Of a stretch of DNA of 64,000 nucleotides, positions 35,216 to 44,951 are shown in pieces. The position numbers and the translations under genes are program-made. Numbering within the stretch: the first letter of the stretch is position 1; the number at the start of each line of letters is the position of its first letter. The stretch is from assembly GCA_017614155.1 (NCBI GenBank), contig JAGACK010000052.1, forward strand, positions 1 to 64,000, given 5' to 3'. The DNA comes from Lachnospiraceae bacterium (GTDB lineage: Bacteria; Bacillota; Clostridia; Lachnospirales; Lachnospiraceae). The notes beneath the pieces were generated by a model that was given only the letters and a program-made list of their open reading frames with translations, was not told the origin of the DNA and searched no databases.

Positions 35216-35287
35216 CAGCCCGTAGCGGAATCGAACCGCTGTTTCCGCCGTGAGAGGGCGGCGTCTTAACCGCTTGACCAACGGGCC
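35216..35287 (-). tRNA. tRNA-Glu (anticodon CTC)
   Basis: A 72-nt cloverleaf. Acceptor GGCCCGU pairs with ACGGGCU (one G-U), and discriminator is G. The D loop has GGUCAAGCGGUUAAGAC, the anticodon stem CCGCC/GGCGG carries CUCUCAC with anticodon CUC, and the T arm is AGCGGUUCGAUUCCGCU. The CCA end is not encoded. It lies alone between sigI-rsgI and the nusA operon. Confidence 0.93.
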
Positions 35288-35534
35288 ACAGTTCCGTAAT
35301 AACGAACAAAAATGATATTAACACAAAACCGGTCATGTTTTCAAGTAGAAAATAAAAAACCGCCCTTCTCGCGCACGACAATATGATTCGTATGATCTTT
35401 CGGTGTCCGTTACTTCGGTCTTTGCATGATGATCATGGGAGGAGGATCATATCGTCATTGTGCGCCGTTCGGGCTGTTAATTCTTTCATACTGCACCTTT
35501 TCTGCCGGTGCTGTCGTTTTAAACCTCTAGCAGA

Positions 35535-36779
35535 TCATTGTTCTCCCGTAAGGACGCTATCACACGTCGCATCCTGAACCATTAATCCTTCCAGGTACGA
35601 GCTGGCCGGATCGGGCTGGTCAAACATGACGCCTTCAGTTTCATCCGAAACACCGGTCTCGGTTTGTTCAGGAACCACCGGAGGTTCTACGGGCTGAGAT
35701 GATACCGTGGGCTGGATCAACGGAACGAGCTCTTCCGGATTTATGATATTCTCCGATACTGCTTTGTTTTCCGATACCGGACTTCCTCCCGATCCGTCAC
35801 CGGAAACCGTCTCACCAACTTTGTCGGCTGACAAAGACTCATTACCGGAAGCGACTTTCTTTTTGCTGCTCTTTTTCTTTGTGGTCTTTTCTTTTGTCTC
35901 AGCAGCAGTCTGTTTCTCCGAAGCATCACTTCCCGCCGACCCTGTCGAAGGTTTTTCAGATGTCTTTTCAGGCTGCTTTGTTCCTGACTTGTCCTCGCTG
36001 ACCGCCGCCTTTGAGGTCTGATCCGATACGGTCTTTTCCGCATCCCTGATCTCGCTCACTGACTTTGTAAGCCACTCGTCCTCGTCGAACTCAGCATCTT
36101 CAAGAACCTGTTCCTTCAACTTGCCAACAATATATATCTTGCCCGGGCTGACACCTTTTTCCATTGCCATGTCAACCATCTGCGGCGTTACCTTCACGGT
36201 CTCAACATTGACGCTCTTTGACTCGCCTTCTTCCGTCTTGACATCGTTCCATTTTGTCACGCTGTCATGGACCTCATCCTCAAGCTTGTCAACGCTGTCC
36301 ACCCTGCTGCCCAGGGTCACGACTACCGAGGTGTCCTCTCCGACATACCCCGTCCTGTCAAGCTCATCAAGCGTCATCGAAACGACACTGTCAAGCTTCT
36401 TTCCTTTTACATCCTTTGCAATCTTTTCGACTATCTCTTCCCCGTCATCATTGTAGGAATCGACCTCTATGACCTTGTCAAAAAGATTGAGCGAATATCT
36501 GAGGGAGGGATTGATATCGAGTGTCACTGTGCTGTATGCATGGCAGTTCGCATAGCCCACTCCGCCGGAAAGCATGACCACAAATGCGGCCGCTGCAGCG
36601 ATGACCGGCATGTTCTTTTTTGCAAAGATCATAATCCTGTCAGGTATCGTTTCTGTCCTGACTTCAAGCTCAAGCTCTTCGCCGACCGAGTAGCCTTTGT
36701 CATCGATAGAGCTGATCTTTCCTTCGTCGTCGATTATGATGGCTTTTTTGCCTTCAATGCTCATTACTGCTGCTTTCAC
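35535..36779 (-). CDS. rsgI: Anti-sigma-I factor RsgI-like protein
   Basis: A 414-residue single-pass membrane protein. Residues 1-55 form the RsgI N-terminal anti-sigma domain (MSIEGKKAIIIDDEGKISSI). A membrane helix at 58-77 (VIAAAAAFVVMLSGGVGYAN) is followed by STVTLDINPSLRYSLNLFDK, the conserved juxtamembrane beta domain that undergoes autocleavage in studied RsgI proteins. Residues about 270-414 are a low-complexity Ser/Lys/Glu/Pro extracellular segment with PVSENKAVSENI and no carbohydrate-binding module. It overlaps sigI by ATGA. Confidence 0.9.
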   Translation of the reverse strand: MKAAVMSIEGKKAIIIDDEGKISSIDDKGYSVGEELELEVRTETIPDRIMIFAKKNMPVIAAAAAFVVMLSGGVGYANCHAYSTVTLDINPSLRYSLNLFDKVIEVDSYNDDGEEIVEKIAKDVKGKKLDSVVSMTLDELDRTGYVGEDTSVVVTLGSRVDSVDKLEDEVHDSVTKWNDVKTEEGESKSVNVETVKVTPQMVDMAMEKGVSPGKIYIVGKLKEQVLEDAEFDEDEWLTKSVSEIRDAEKTVSDQTSKAAVSEDKSGTKQPEKTSEKPSTGSAGSDASEKQTAAETKEKTTKKKSSKKKVASGNESLSADKVGETVSGDGSGGSPVSENKAVSENIINPEELVPLIQPTVSSQPVEPPVVPEQTETGVSDETEGVMFDQPDPASSYLEGLMVQDATCDSVLTGEQ

Positions 36780-37573
36780 GATCCAATCCTCCTTTCTTCA
36801 AAATTTATTATATTTGACACATAGGGCTTTAAGTCCTTCAGATACTCCGAAAGCTTCGGATAATCTCCTGACAGTATGACGGTTGCCGCTATCAGGTATT
36901 TTCTGTGTCTTTCCATCAGCTTTTTGTCCGCCCTGCCGCGGTTCCTTATCTCGGCGACCGGGAGCTTCCCGGTCCTTTTGACCGTTTCATGAAGCGGCGG
37001 CGGCAAAAACATCAGTTTAATCACATCAGCGCAGCCTGCTTTTGTCTTTTTTGACTTTGGGCTGCAGGATACAAGATCCGAAAATGAGATACCGAAATCC
37101 TTTAACTCTTCCTCGAGCGCCTTCATCTCATCGGCAAGCGCCGAATTGACTCCAAGGCTCTTTACCGTGATCTTTTCTTTTATCTCAACGGATATCCCGA
37201 ACTCCGGATCGTCTGCGTCCGTATTACCCTCGAACGCGTGAGGCGATACGGCCATTTCCAGTGTTCTCGATTCCTTCCTGTAGAGGTCTGCCAGCCTGTT
37301 TCTGATGACCAGTGCCGCATAGGACCAGAAATCATTGTTTTTTGCCGGGTCGTAGCTGTCTATCGCCTCGGATGTGGCTATCAGCGCTACCGAATACTCG
37401 TCATCACTCATGGTGATGCCTTTTTTCAATATGACCGAAGCGAGCTTCAGTATATGTACCTGTTCCTCTGCCAGAAAGCTGTCTTTTTTAGCCGGGTCGT
37501 TCTTTGCCTCAACCGCTCTTGCCGAATCAGACCGCCTTTTTTCCCTGTAGAGATCGTTGTTTTTTTCAGACAT
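36776..37573 (-). CDS. sigI: RNA polymerase sigma factor SigI
   Basis: A 265-residue sigma-70-like protein. Region 2 has SDDEYSVALIATSEAIDSYD and FWSYAALVIRNRLADLYRKE; the C-terminal SigI-specific domain has LPVAEIRNRGRADKKLMERH and KYLIAATVILSGDYPKLSEY. It controls heat or extracellular-polysaccharide responses in Bacillus and cellulosome genes in Clostridium thermocellum. About 35 extra N-terminal residues precede the homologous part. The upstream DNA contains GACCCC and CGAA about 20 bases apart, loosely resembling a SigI-dependent promoter; I would not rely on it. Confidence 0.9.
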   Translation of the reverse strand: MSEKNNDLYREKRRSDSARAVEAKNDPAKKDSFLAEEQVHILKLASVILKKGITMSDDEYSVALIATSEAIDSYDPAKNNDFWSYAALVIRNRLADLYRKESRTLEMAVSPHAFEGNTDADDPEFGISVEIKEKITVKSLGVNSALADEMKALEEELKDFGISFSDLVSCSPKSKKTKAGCADVIKLMFLPPPLHETVKRTGKLPVAEIRNRGRADKKLMERHRKYLIAATVILSGDYPKLSEYLKDLKPYVSNIINFEERRIGS

Positions 37574-37621
37574 CTTCTACCGACCGTAACAATATTCGAA
37601 ACGGTTTCCTCCAAAAAAGGG

Positions 37622-37652
37622 GTCAGGATCAAAAATATTTTTTAATCCTGAC
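37622..37652 (-). terminator. Terminator after pta
   Basis: GTCAGGAT / ATCCTGAC with inner A/T pairing forms a long stem, followed by CCCCTTTTTT on the minus strand, 26 bases after the pta stop. Confidence 0.85.
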
Positions 37653-37677
37653 TTAATCTTTTACCATATTTTTTTAA

Positions 37678-38661
37678 TTATGACAATGCCGCAGTTATTA
37701 TCGCCATTGAATATACTTCCAGCGCGTTGCAGCCGCGTGACAGGTCGTTTACCTGCGCGTTCAGTCCCAGGAGTATGGGGCCGTAGGCTTCGAAATTCCC
37801 GAGCCGCTGGGCTATCTTGTATCCTATATTACCGGAATTGATGTCCGGGAAGATAAACACATTCGCATATCCCGCAACCGGTGAATCCGGGCTTTTGTGC
37901 TTTGCCACCTTGGGCGAGACCGCCGCGTCGAACTGCAGCTCGCCGTCTATCAGAACTCCCGGACAGGCCTCCTTTGCCTTTGCGGCCGCATTTTTCATCT
38001 TGTCAAGGTCGTCACCCTTGCCGGAACCGAAGGTTGAATAGCTTAGGAAAGCCACCTTGGGATCTATGCCGAAAAGCCTGCCGCACTCTACTGTTTCCTT
38101 GCAGATCTCAACAAGATCGTCCTCCGAGGGCTTGATATTTATGGCACAGTCTGCCATCGCAAGCACCTCATTGTCTCCTGTCGCGGAGGGTCTGACGAGA
38201 ATAAAGCAGGAGGAAACGATGTTGTTGCCCGGCTTTGTTTTTATTATCTGAAGGGCAGGGCGCACCGTATCTGCCGTCGAATAGGTCGCGCCTCCCAAAA
38301 GGCAGTCGGCAACTCCCATTTTGACCAGCATCGTCCCGAAATAGTTGGTCTGCGATATGGTCTGTTTTGCCATCTCAGGCGTCATCCCTTTGGATTTTCG
38401 AAGCTCGTAGAAGTTTTCGGCCATCTCATCAAACCTGTCATAACTTTTCGGATCGATGATCTCGGCTCCCCTGATATTGAATCCGGCTTCTTCCGCCGCC
38501 AGGTAGATCTCCTCGGGATCTCCGAGCAGAACAGGCTTTAAAAAGCTGCTCGCAAGCAGACGGCTTGCTGCCTCCAGGATCCTGGGATCTGCGCCTTCCG
38601 TAAATACAATCGTCTTCGGATCCTTTTTCAGTTTTTGGATCATTGCTCCAAAGCCAAACAC
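37678..38661 (-). CDS. pta: Phosphate acetyltransferase
   Basis: A 327-residue short-form Pta converting acetyl-CoA and phosphate to acetyl phosphate. KDPKTIVFTEGADPRILEAA, MTPEMAKQTISQTNYFGTML, LLGGATYSTADTVRPALQII, DGELQFDAAVSPKVAKHKSP and FIFPDINSGNIGYKIAQRLG are diagnostic. ackA, usually adjacent, is not within the window; the gene stands alone between two terminators. Acetate and ATP formation is the expected role. Confidence 0.95.
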   Translation of the reverse strand: MFGFGAMIQKLKKDPKTIVFTEGADPRILEAASRLLASSFLKPVLLGDPEEIYLAAEEAGFNIRGAEIIDPKSYDRFDEMAENFYELRKSKGMTPEMAKQTISQTNYFGTMLVKMGVADCLLGGATYSTADTVRPALQIIKTKPGNNIVSSCFILVRPSATGDNEVLAMADCAINIKPSEDDLVEICKETVECGRLFGIDPKVAFLSYSTFGSGKGDDLDKMKNAAAKAKEACPGVLIDGELQFDAAVSPKVAKHKSPDSPVAGYANVFIFPDINSGNIGYKIAQRLGNFEAYGPILLGLNAQVNDLSRGCNALEVYSMAIITAALS

Positions 38662-38688
38662 TTCTATTACCGCCTTTCATATATATTT

Positions 38689-38735
38689 AATACGAATTGC
38701 TCCGTTTCTTCGAAACTTCCGCAATTCAAAGTATT
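38689..38735 (-). terminator. Long hairpin after glgD
   Basis: AATAC...GAATTGC ... GTTTCGAAGAAAC ... GCAATTC.GTATT forms a 47-nt stem-loop that begins at the last base of the glgD stop region. The tail TTAAATATATAT is U-rich but imperfect. Confidence 0.65.
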
Positions 38736-39849
38736 AAAGTATGTCGTTTCGCCTGATATAGCCCGGTTTGTCGGGTGTTGCGATTATCTTCTTGTCGCTT
38801 GTGATGTGGGCGTATTTGTCCACCACCTGATTCTCAAGATGGACATTGTCGTCGATCTTTGCATGGCTCATGATGATGCAGTTTTTGATCACCACCTTGT
38901 TTCCAACCTCGACATTTCTGCCCATTACACTGTCCTCGACCGTTCCTTCTATGATGCATCCGTTCGCCACCATCGAATTCCTGACAGAGGATCCGTTGCT
39001 GTAGCGCACGGGACAGGCGTCAGTGGTCTGAGTATAAATCGGCCAGTCATCAGAGAAAAGCTCCTTCTGGGCGTTGATGTCAAGGAGGGCCAGGTTGCTG
39101 TCAAAATAGCTCTTGAAATCCGTGACAACGCTGAAATATCCCTTGTGCTGTATGCCTCTGATGTCGAGTTCCTCGTTTGCGATATTTATCACATCCACCA
39201 GCCTTAAGATCGAAGAGGTCTTTTTTGCCTTTCTTATCAGTTCTATGAAAAGCTCGTTCTTCATGACATAGGTCTCCATGAAGATATTCTTCTCATCGAC
39301 ATTGCCTTCGTTCTTTTCGATGGACTTCACGCCCTTCTGGCGGTTTAAGGTCACAACGGTGCAGTTGCGGAATTCCGTCTTCGCGTTGTTCACCTTGTGA
39401 TAGAGAACGGTGATGTCCGCGCCCGACGCGACATGGTCTTCAAGAAGCTTTTTGTAATCCTGCTTAAAGATCATATGGCCCGGCGTTATGATGACATACT
39501 GCTGATGCATCCTGCTGATGACATCCATATTATCGTAATAAGCCTGGATGTCCGTATTATAGATATCATTCACGCGGCTGTCCTGATTGAACAGAAGCTG
39601 CAGATTGCCGCGCTTTGAATTGATGTTGTAGATACGGCCCGAACCGAGATGCTCTGCAAGGGATCGCGGATTCTGGCTCACATATACATGGACATTTTCT
39701 ATGTCACTGTTGCTTAATGATGATACCGGAAAATCTATGATGCGGTACCTGCCGAGGAACGAAAACGCGCTGACGGGCCTGAAATCCATCATTCCCTCTA
39801 TATTGATGTGTGCGCCTGCCATAGTGACTATACCATATGCTTTTGCCAT
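38734..39849 (-). CDS. glgD: Glucose-1-phosphate adenylyltransferase subunit GlgD
   Basis: A 371-residue homolog of GlgC lacking parts of the catalytic loop, as usual for the GlgD regulatory subunit. The N-terminus MAKAYGIVTMAGAHINIEGM replaces the GGRGxR loop with a degenerate one, and FSFLGRYRIIDFPVSSLSNS is the conserved PF motif. A left-handed beta helix follows. It starts one base after the glgC stop with GAGGGGG upstream. GlgC/GlgD form the heteromeric ADP-glucose pyrophosphorylase for glycogen in Firmicutes. Confidence 0.95.
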   Translation of the reverse strand: MAKAYGIVTMAGAHINIEGMMDFRPVSAFSFLGRYRIIDFPVSSLSNSDIENVHVYVSQNPRSLAEHLGSGRIYNINSKRGNLQLLFNQDSRVNDIYNTDIQAYYDNMDVISRMHQQYVIITPGHMIFKQDYKKLLEDHVASGADITVLYHKVNNAKTEFRNCTVVTLNRQKGVKSIEKNEGNVDEKNIFMETYVMKNELFIELIRKAKKTSSILRLVDVINIANEELDIRGIQHKGYFSVVTDFKSYFDSNLALLDINAQKELFSDDWPIYTQTTDACPVRYSNGSSVRNSMVANGCIIEGTVEDSVMGRNVEVGNKVVIKNCIIMSHAKIDDNVHLENQVVDKYAHITSDKKIIATPDKPGYIRRNDIL

Positions 39850-39850
39850 A

Positions 39851-40990
39851 TCACTTCACCCCCTCTACATCTTCTGCCACAAGGAGGATCTCCTCGCTCT
39901 TTGCGCTGCCGACGACCGCGCCCTTTCCGATCCTCACCCCGTTTGCGACAAGGGCTCTCGTGACCTTTGCGCCATCCTCAACGATGGATGAGGGCATCAG
40001 GACGGTATCCTTTACCACGGCGCCTTTTCCGACCTCGGTGCCCGTAAACAGCACGCTGTTCTCCACCTTTCCTTCAACCATGCATCCCTGTGTGATGTAG
40101 GAGTTTTTGACTACCGCATCACATCCTATGTACTGAGGCAGCTCTGTAGCATCCTCAGTGTAGATCTTCCATGAAGGATCCGACAGATCCAGCTCATTGC
40201 TCTTTTCAAGCAGGTCCATATTTGCTTCCCAGAGCGAATCTATGGTTCCGACATCCTTCCAGTAGCCCTTGAACCTGTAAGCATAGATAAGCCTGCCGTC
40301 ATTTAACAGGGTCGGGATGATATCCTTTCCGAAATCGTGGTGCGAATCGTTGTTTTTCATGTCTGCAAGGAGAAGCTTGCGAAGGAGCTTCCAGTTGAAT
40401 ATGTAGATACCCATTGATGCAAGATTGCTCTTGGGCACCTTGGGTTTTTCCTGGAACTCGACTATACGGTCTTCCTCATTTGTGGCCATGATGCCGAAAC
40501 GGCTTGCTTCCTTTTTGGGCACGCCGATGACCGCGATCGTGGCATCTGCCTTGTGCTCCCTGTGGAAGGCCAGCATCTTTGAATAGTTCATCTTGTAGAT
40601 ATGATCGCCTGAAAGTATCAGGAGATATTCGGGATTGTATGTATCTATGAAATCGATATTCTGCGAGATGGCATCTGCGGTTCCCCTGTACACATCAAGG
40701 TTGGCGTCTGCCTTTTCCCTGGGCGGAAGTATGAACACGCCGGAATCCTTGCTGTCGAGGCCCCAGATCCTTCCCGCTGCCGCGTAGCTGTTTAATAGGA
40801 CCGATTCGTACTGGGTCAGCACCCCGACTATGTCGATACCGCTGTTTGCGCAATTGCTCAGAGGAAAATCTATGATCCTGTATTTCCCCCCGAAGGATAC
40901 TGCAGGCTTCGCCATCCTGTTCGTCAGCTCCTTTAGCCTGCTTCCCCTGCCGCCGGCAAGCACCATGGCAAGCATACTGTTCTGTTTCAT
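39851..40990 (-). CDS. glgC: Glucose-1-phosphate adenylyltransferase catalytic subunit
   Basis: A 379-residue enzyme from the ATG at 40990, which has GGAG 8 nt upstream (a TTG six bases earlier is less likely). [52 protein letters not shown] and [20 protein letters not shown] are all intact, so this subunit is catalytic. It makes ADP-glucose for glycogen. No glgA, glgB or glgP lies within the window next to it. Confidence 0.96.
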   Translation of the reverse strand: MKQNSMLAMVLAGGRGSRLKELTNRMAKPAVSFGGKYRIIDFPLSNCANSGIDIVGVLTQYESVLLNSYAAAGRIWGLDSKDSGVFILPPREKADANLDVYRGTADAISQNIDFIDTYNPEYLLILSGDHIYKMNYSKMLAFHREHKADATIAVIGVPKKEASRFGIMATNEEDRIVEFQEKPKVPKSNLASMGIYIFNWKLLRKLLLADMKNNDSHHDFGKDIIPTLLNDGRLIYAYRFKGYWKDVGTIDSLWEANMDLLEKSNELDLSDPSWKIYTEDATELPQYIGCDAVVKNSYITQGCMVEGKVENSVLFTGTEVGKGAVVKDTVLMPSSIVEDGAKVTRALVANGVRIGKGAVVGSAKSEEILLVAEDVEGVK

Positions 40991-41078
40991 TAGCAATTCT
41001 CCTTTCCCCTTACTTATAATTACTACATATTATCGTTAATATATGCAAATATACTCTTCTCCCGGCTCCCGCAGGATG

Positions 41079-41789
41079 TTATGAGTAATCCTCGATGGTC
41101 TTTATTATACGGGTACGGACCAGCTGCGCTATCTGTTTCGTGTTCAGGTCCTTGTAGTCGTCATAGTATAACGGTTCGAGAAAGTGGACCTGGGTTGTCA
41201 CCGGAAGAAGCGACGGCACCTCGAAGGGCTTGTAGGAATCTATGAGAGCGACCGGTACAATGGGGCTTTTGGCCCTGACTGCGTACTTGAATGCTCCGGG
41301 CAGAAAATCGAGCACCCTGTTCCTGTTCCCGTGGTATCCGCCCTCGGGAAAGATGATGTACCTCCTGCCTTCGGTGAGCCCTCCGCTCACCCTGTCAAGT
41401 GTCCTGACCTGTGCCCTGAAATCCTCCCTGTCAAGTCTTTCGCCCCTCACGAGCTTGATGAACTGGTCTGTCAGCAGCATCCTGGAGCGTTTCTCATCTA
41501 TCATGACGGAAACAGGCTGTTCGAACTCATCGAGTATCCCCAAAACATCGTATTTTCCCTGGTGGTTCGGGTAAAGGACATAGCCGCCGTCCTTTGGGAG
41601 CCTGTTCCTGCCGTATACCTTTGTCCTGATAAAGGCGTTTCTTTTCACGACCTTTATCATGTTCTTTGCAACATTGAATCTGTACTTTTCCGAGTACCTG
41701 TCCTCATGCCTGCATATGTACTCTGCCTTACATATATAATAAATGACAAAAGGAAGCGAGATAAATATGACCCAGTAGAAACGAATCAC
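41079..41789 (-). CDS. Lysophospholipid acyltransferase (PlsC-like)
   Basis: A 236-residue protein with a GTG start (GGAGG 12 nt upstream). An N-terminal membrane helix (FYWVIFISLPFVIYYICKAE) precedes the acyltransferase motif NHQGKYD, a form of NHxxxxD with His as catalyst, and FPEGGYHGNRN, the second PlsC block. It most likely acylates lysophosphatidic acid. It is 83 bases downstream of ispG's terminator-like region on the opposite reading order, so it is probably its own unit or shared with glgC upstream signals. Confidence 0.83.
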   Translation of the reverse strand: MIRFYWVIFISLPFVIYYICKAEYICRHEDRYSEKYRFNVAKNMIKVVKRNAFIRTKVYGRNRLPKDGGYVLYPNHQGKYDVLGILDEFEQPVSVMIDEKRSRMLLTDQFIKLVRGERLDREDFRAQVRTLDRVSGGLTEGRRYIIFPEGGYHGNRNRVLDFLPGAFKYAVRAKSPIVPVALIDSYKPFEVPSLLPVTTQVHFLEPLYYDDYKDLNTKQIAQLVRTRIIKTIEDYS

Positions 41790-41814
41790 TTTTATACAAC
41801 CTCCTGAAAAAAAG

Positions 41815-41844
41815 AAAAATCTTACACATTAGTATAAGACTTTT
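41815..41844 (-). terminator. Terminator after ispG
   Basis: AAAAGTCTTAtactaatgtgTAAGATTTTT forms a stem with A and T tracts on both strands, about 30 bases after the ispG stop. Confidence 0.8.
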
Positions 41845-41872
41845 CTTTTTTCGTTTCAACAACAGTTTTAGG

Positions 41873-42928
41873 TTATATGAACTTCTTTATCTCGTCTTCG
41901 AGGGCATTCAGTATCTCCGGCTCGGGTACCTTTTTTATGATCTCCCCCTTTGAAAAAAGTATCGCCTCTCCGACACCGCCGGCTATGCCTATGTCAGCCT
42001 CTCTTGCCTCTCCGGGGCCGTTTACTGCGCATCCCATCACAGCGACCTTTATGTCAGGAGCGTCATATTTTGCGATGAGCTTTTCGACCTTTCCGGCAAG
42101 CGTTATCAGATCTATCTTTGTCCTGCCGCAGGTCGGACAGGATACGAGCTCTATTCCTCCTTTTTTCAGTCCCAGGGTCTTCAAAATGAGTTTTGCGCTC
42201 AGGACTTCCTCGACCGGATCGCCCGTCAGGCTTACCCTGATCGTGTCTCCTATTCCCTCATGGAGGATGATCCCCAGTCCGACGCCCGATTTAATGTTTC
42301 CGCTTTTGACTGTTCCCGATTCCGTGATTCCGACATGGAGAGGATACCGGGTCTTATCCGCGATCAGCTCATGCGCCTCCACGCACATGAGGACATCCGA
42401 AGATTTGATGGATATCACTATGTTGTCATATCCGCATTCTTCTATCATTCCCGCCTTGTCAAGCGCCGAATCGACAAGTCCCTGCGCCGTCACGCCGCCG
42501 TATCTTTCCAGGATGTCTTTTTCAAGCGAGCCGGAATTCACGCCGACCCTTATCGGGATCTGCCTTTCCTTTGCCTTTTTTACGACCTCGGCCAGTTTTT
42601 CCCTTCCTCCGATGTTTCCGGGATTGATCCTGATCTTGTCTGCTCCGTTTTCGATCGCCTCGATCGCCATGCGGTAGTCAAAATGGATATCTGCGACAAG
42701 CGGTATGTGTATCTGCTTTTTTATCTCTCCGACAGCCTTTGCGGCGTCCGTATCGGGCACCGTGCATCTGATGATGTCGCAGCCGCACTCTTCAAGCGAG
42801 AGTATCTGTCTGACTGTCGCCTCAACATCCTGTGTAGGAGTGTTCGTCATCGACTGGATGAGTATGGGGTTGCCTCCGCCGATCACCCTGTCGCCGATAT
42901 GTATCACCTTTGTAGTCTCTCTGTGCAT
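41873..42928 (-). CDS. ispG: 4-hydroxy-3-methylbut-2-en-1-yl diphosphate synthase (flavodoxin)
   Basis: A 351-residue MEP-pathway iron-sulfur enzyme. The TIM barrel begins [20 protein letters not shown] and has [20 protein letters not shown]; the Fe-S ligands are in [15 protein letters not shown] and [20 protein letters not shown]. With dxr in the same cluster it indicates isoprenoid synthesis via MEP. In related genomes ispG follows rseP directly; here two genes separate them. Confidence 0.96.
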   Translation of the reverse strand: MHRETTKVIHIGDRVIGGGNPILIQSMTNTPTQDVEATVRQILSLEECGCDIIRCTVPDTDAAKAVGEIKKQIHIPLVADIHFDYRMAIEAIENGADKIRINPGNIGGREKLAEVVKKAKERQIPIRVGVNSGSLEKDILERYGGVTAQGLVDSALDKAGMIEECGYDNIVISIKSSDVLMCVEAHELIADKTRYPLHVGITESGTVKSGNIKSGVGLGIILHEGIGDTIRVSLTGDPVEEVLSAKLILKTLGLKKGGIELVSCPTCGRTKIDLITLAGKVEKLIAKYDAPDIKVAVMGCAVNGPGEAREADIGIAGGVGEAILFSKGEIIKKVPEPEILNALEDEIKKFI

Positions 42929-42953
42929 AATAAAACCTTCTTTTCAGCTTAAG

Positions 42954-44951
42954 TTAATGACTCTTTCCGAGCAGCTTCAGTATACCATAATAAAAACTCT
43001 CAAAAAACCCCTTCCGGGCGGGCTCCGGTTCCTGCGGGGCAGCTGCGGAGGATACGGTTTTTGGCTGAGAGACAGTGTTTTTTGAGACAGCCCGGTCAGC
43101 CGATACGGCTTTTTTCTGCACCTTTGTTTTCTTCAGGCGGTTTTGTGACGCTGTGTTTGAGGATATTGTATTTTTTGACACCGGTTTTGTTTTCTGAGCG
43201 GAACTGTTGGAAAGAGCCTGAGGCGCTGCTTTGTCATCTTCGTCTTTTATTATGCTGAATTCCGCCTTCTGTTCACTTCTCCTGCCGAACTCATCGGTCG
43301 CGGCGATCTTCAGTACATAGTTTCCGCTCTTTTCAACCTCCCGCCCGTCATATTCAAGTCCGTTCAGATACACATCATAGGTAACACAGCTCAGGTCCTC
43401 TATCATGTCCTGAGGTTCCTCATCGAGGATAAAATCCTCAAACACCTTCCCGTCATATTTTTCAACACCGCTTATGAGGGGGGCATCCTTGTCAATGATG
43501 AAGCTTACGGTCGAAACAGCCCTGTTTTTTTCCTCATCCGTTGCGGTGACGGTCAGGGTGACGATCCCGGACTGGGTGATCCAAAGTTTCCTTGAATCCG
43601 TTGTCTGGCTGTAGATCATCTTTCCCCCGGCATCCCTTACGAATATCTGCGACGATAAATCCGGGATGCATCCGGAATCATCTTTGGCGTCTATCATTAT
43701 TTCCACATCGTTCCCGTAGATGCTTCTGTCCGTTACACCCAGGATATCTATGACAGGCGCTGTTGTATCGCTCTTTTTTATCGTGACAGAGCCTTCCGCC
43801 CTGTTTCCTGCCCTGTCAAAGGCAAGTATGACAACTCTTTTTTCTTCGTATCCGTCATCGTCAAGGTCGATGCTGACCACATCTTTTGAACCCTTCTTTT
43901 CGGAGATCACCTTCCCGTCAAGTTTTGTGACTATTTTTTCGGTTCCCGAAAGCTTATCGGCCGCGCCAATCTCAAGTTTCAGGATCCCGTTTTCTCCGGT
44001 CTTCTGTGAAACCTTCAATACCGGTTCCTCATCATCCACCACCAGTTCGCTGAAATACTCCACCTTTTCGGATCTGTTCCCGGCGCTGTCGATCGCATAA
44101 ACCTCAACGTTCCCCTTAAAAGGAGGGTTTATGACAAGGCTGCCGGCCTTTGCTTCCTGTCCTGCAGCGATCCAGCATATCTCCTCCACCTTTGATCTTT
44201 CATCCCAGGCCTTCGCTGAAAGGGTTACCTTTTTGTCAAATATGATCCCCTTTTCATCAACACTGTCCCTGTCCGTTTCAAGTTCTGTTATCACCGGAGG
44301 CTTTCTGTCGACGATGAAGCTTTCCGGAAGCTTATTGCTGTAAGTCCTGTTTCCAAGGCCGTCCATGGTATAAACGGATACCCTGTATTCTCCGTCCTCT
44401 TTAAACTCCACATCCGTCTTTCCTGTTATGTGCCTTTCCGTCTTTTTCGTCCCGTCATCGATACACAGATATGTCTGCACCCACGGGCGAGTGCCTACCG
44501 TGACGGAAGGCCCCCTGCCATCGACTGCCTCATGGACTGTCACATCAGGAAGAAACTTTAGCGAGTCGGCAAATTCCACAAAATAAGGGCTTTCTCCCAC
44601 GCTTTTCAGCTCGCTGCCCTGCTTGATATAGAAATTCACAAACTTTATCTCTCCGTCCTCTCCGGCCTCCATCACATAGGTATAATCGTTTACCGATGTG
44701 ATCACTCCGCCGTCTTCATAGACATAGATCTGTCCGGGCAGCAGCGCATCCCTGTCAAGCACGAAGGTCACATTTCCTGCATTCAGCGCATAATTATCCT
44801 CATTAAAGGATATCTCCATGTCAGTCTCGTCATACGCCCTGACAACCGGCTTTGCGGCAAACACATCTATGCAGGAAAGAAGTATTGTAAGCAGAAAAAC
44901 AATTACAGCTGTCAGATTAAAAAAGAGTCTGTTATCCGATCTTTTATTCAT
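42954..44951 (-). CDS. Secreted modular Ig-like protein with VSxN-rich tail
   Basis: A 665-residue protein with an N-terminal signal peptide (NLTAVIVFLLTILLSCIDVF, then AAKP). Several beta-sandwich repeats contain FIVDRKPPVITELETDRDSV, VYAIDSAGNRSEKVEYFSEL, VILAFDRAGNRAEGSVTIKK and the D.AGN pattern of bacterial Ig-like (Big/HYR) folds. The C-terminal about 110 residues are low-complexity with repeated VSxN (AVSKNTVSQPKTVSSAA) and end FFESFYYGILKLLGKSH, a possible amphipathic helix. It overlaps the kinase gene by ATGA, suggesting a working pair. No anchor motif is evident. Confidence 0.75.
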   Translation of the reverse strand: MNKRSDNRLFFNLTAVIVFLLTILLSCIDVFAAKPVVRAYDETDMEISFNEDNYALNAGNVTFVLDRDALLPGQIYVYEDGGVITSVNDYTYVMEAGEDGEIKFVNFYIKQGSELKSVGESPYFVEFADSLKFLPDVTVHEAVDGRGPSVTVGTRPWVQTYLCIDDGTKKTERHITGKTDVEFKEDGEYRVSVYTMDGLGNRTYSNKLPESFIVDRKPPVITELETDRDSVDEKGIIFDKKVTLSAKAWDERSKVEEICWIAAGQEAKAGSLVINPPFKGNVEVYAIDSAGNRSEKVEYFSELVVDDEEPVLKVSQKTGENGILKLEIGAADKLSGTEKIVTKLDGKVISEKKGSKDVVSIDLDDDGYEEKRVVILAFDRAGNRAEGSVTIKKSDTTAPVIDILGVTDRSIYGNDVEIMIDAKDDSGCIPDLSSQIFVRDAGGKMIYSQTTDSRKLWITQSGIVTLTVTATDEEKNRAVSTVSFIIDKDAPLISGVEKYDGKVFEDFILDEEPQDMIEDLSCVTYDVYLNGLEYDGREVEKSGNYVLKIAATDEFGRRSEQKAEFSIIKDEDDKAAPQALSNSSAQKTKPVSKNTISSNTASQNRLKKTKVQKKAVSADRAVSKNTVSQPKTVSSAAAPQEPEPARKGFFESFYYGILKLLGKSH

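Noticed and set aside
35382..35534. Possible regulatory RNA or small gene between rsgI and tRNA-Glu
   Set aside because: No stable structure, promoter or convincing frame was found; treated as plain intergenic sequence.
37574..37650. SigI-dependent promoter (GACCCC and CGAA)
   Set aside because: The match is short, the spacing uncertain, and it overlaps the pta terminator, so it is not listed as a feature.
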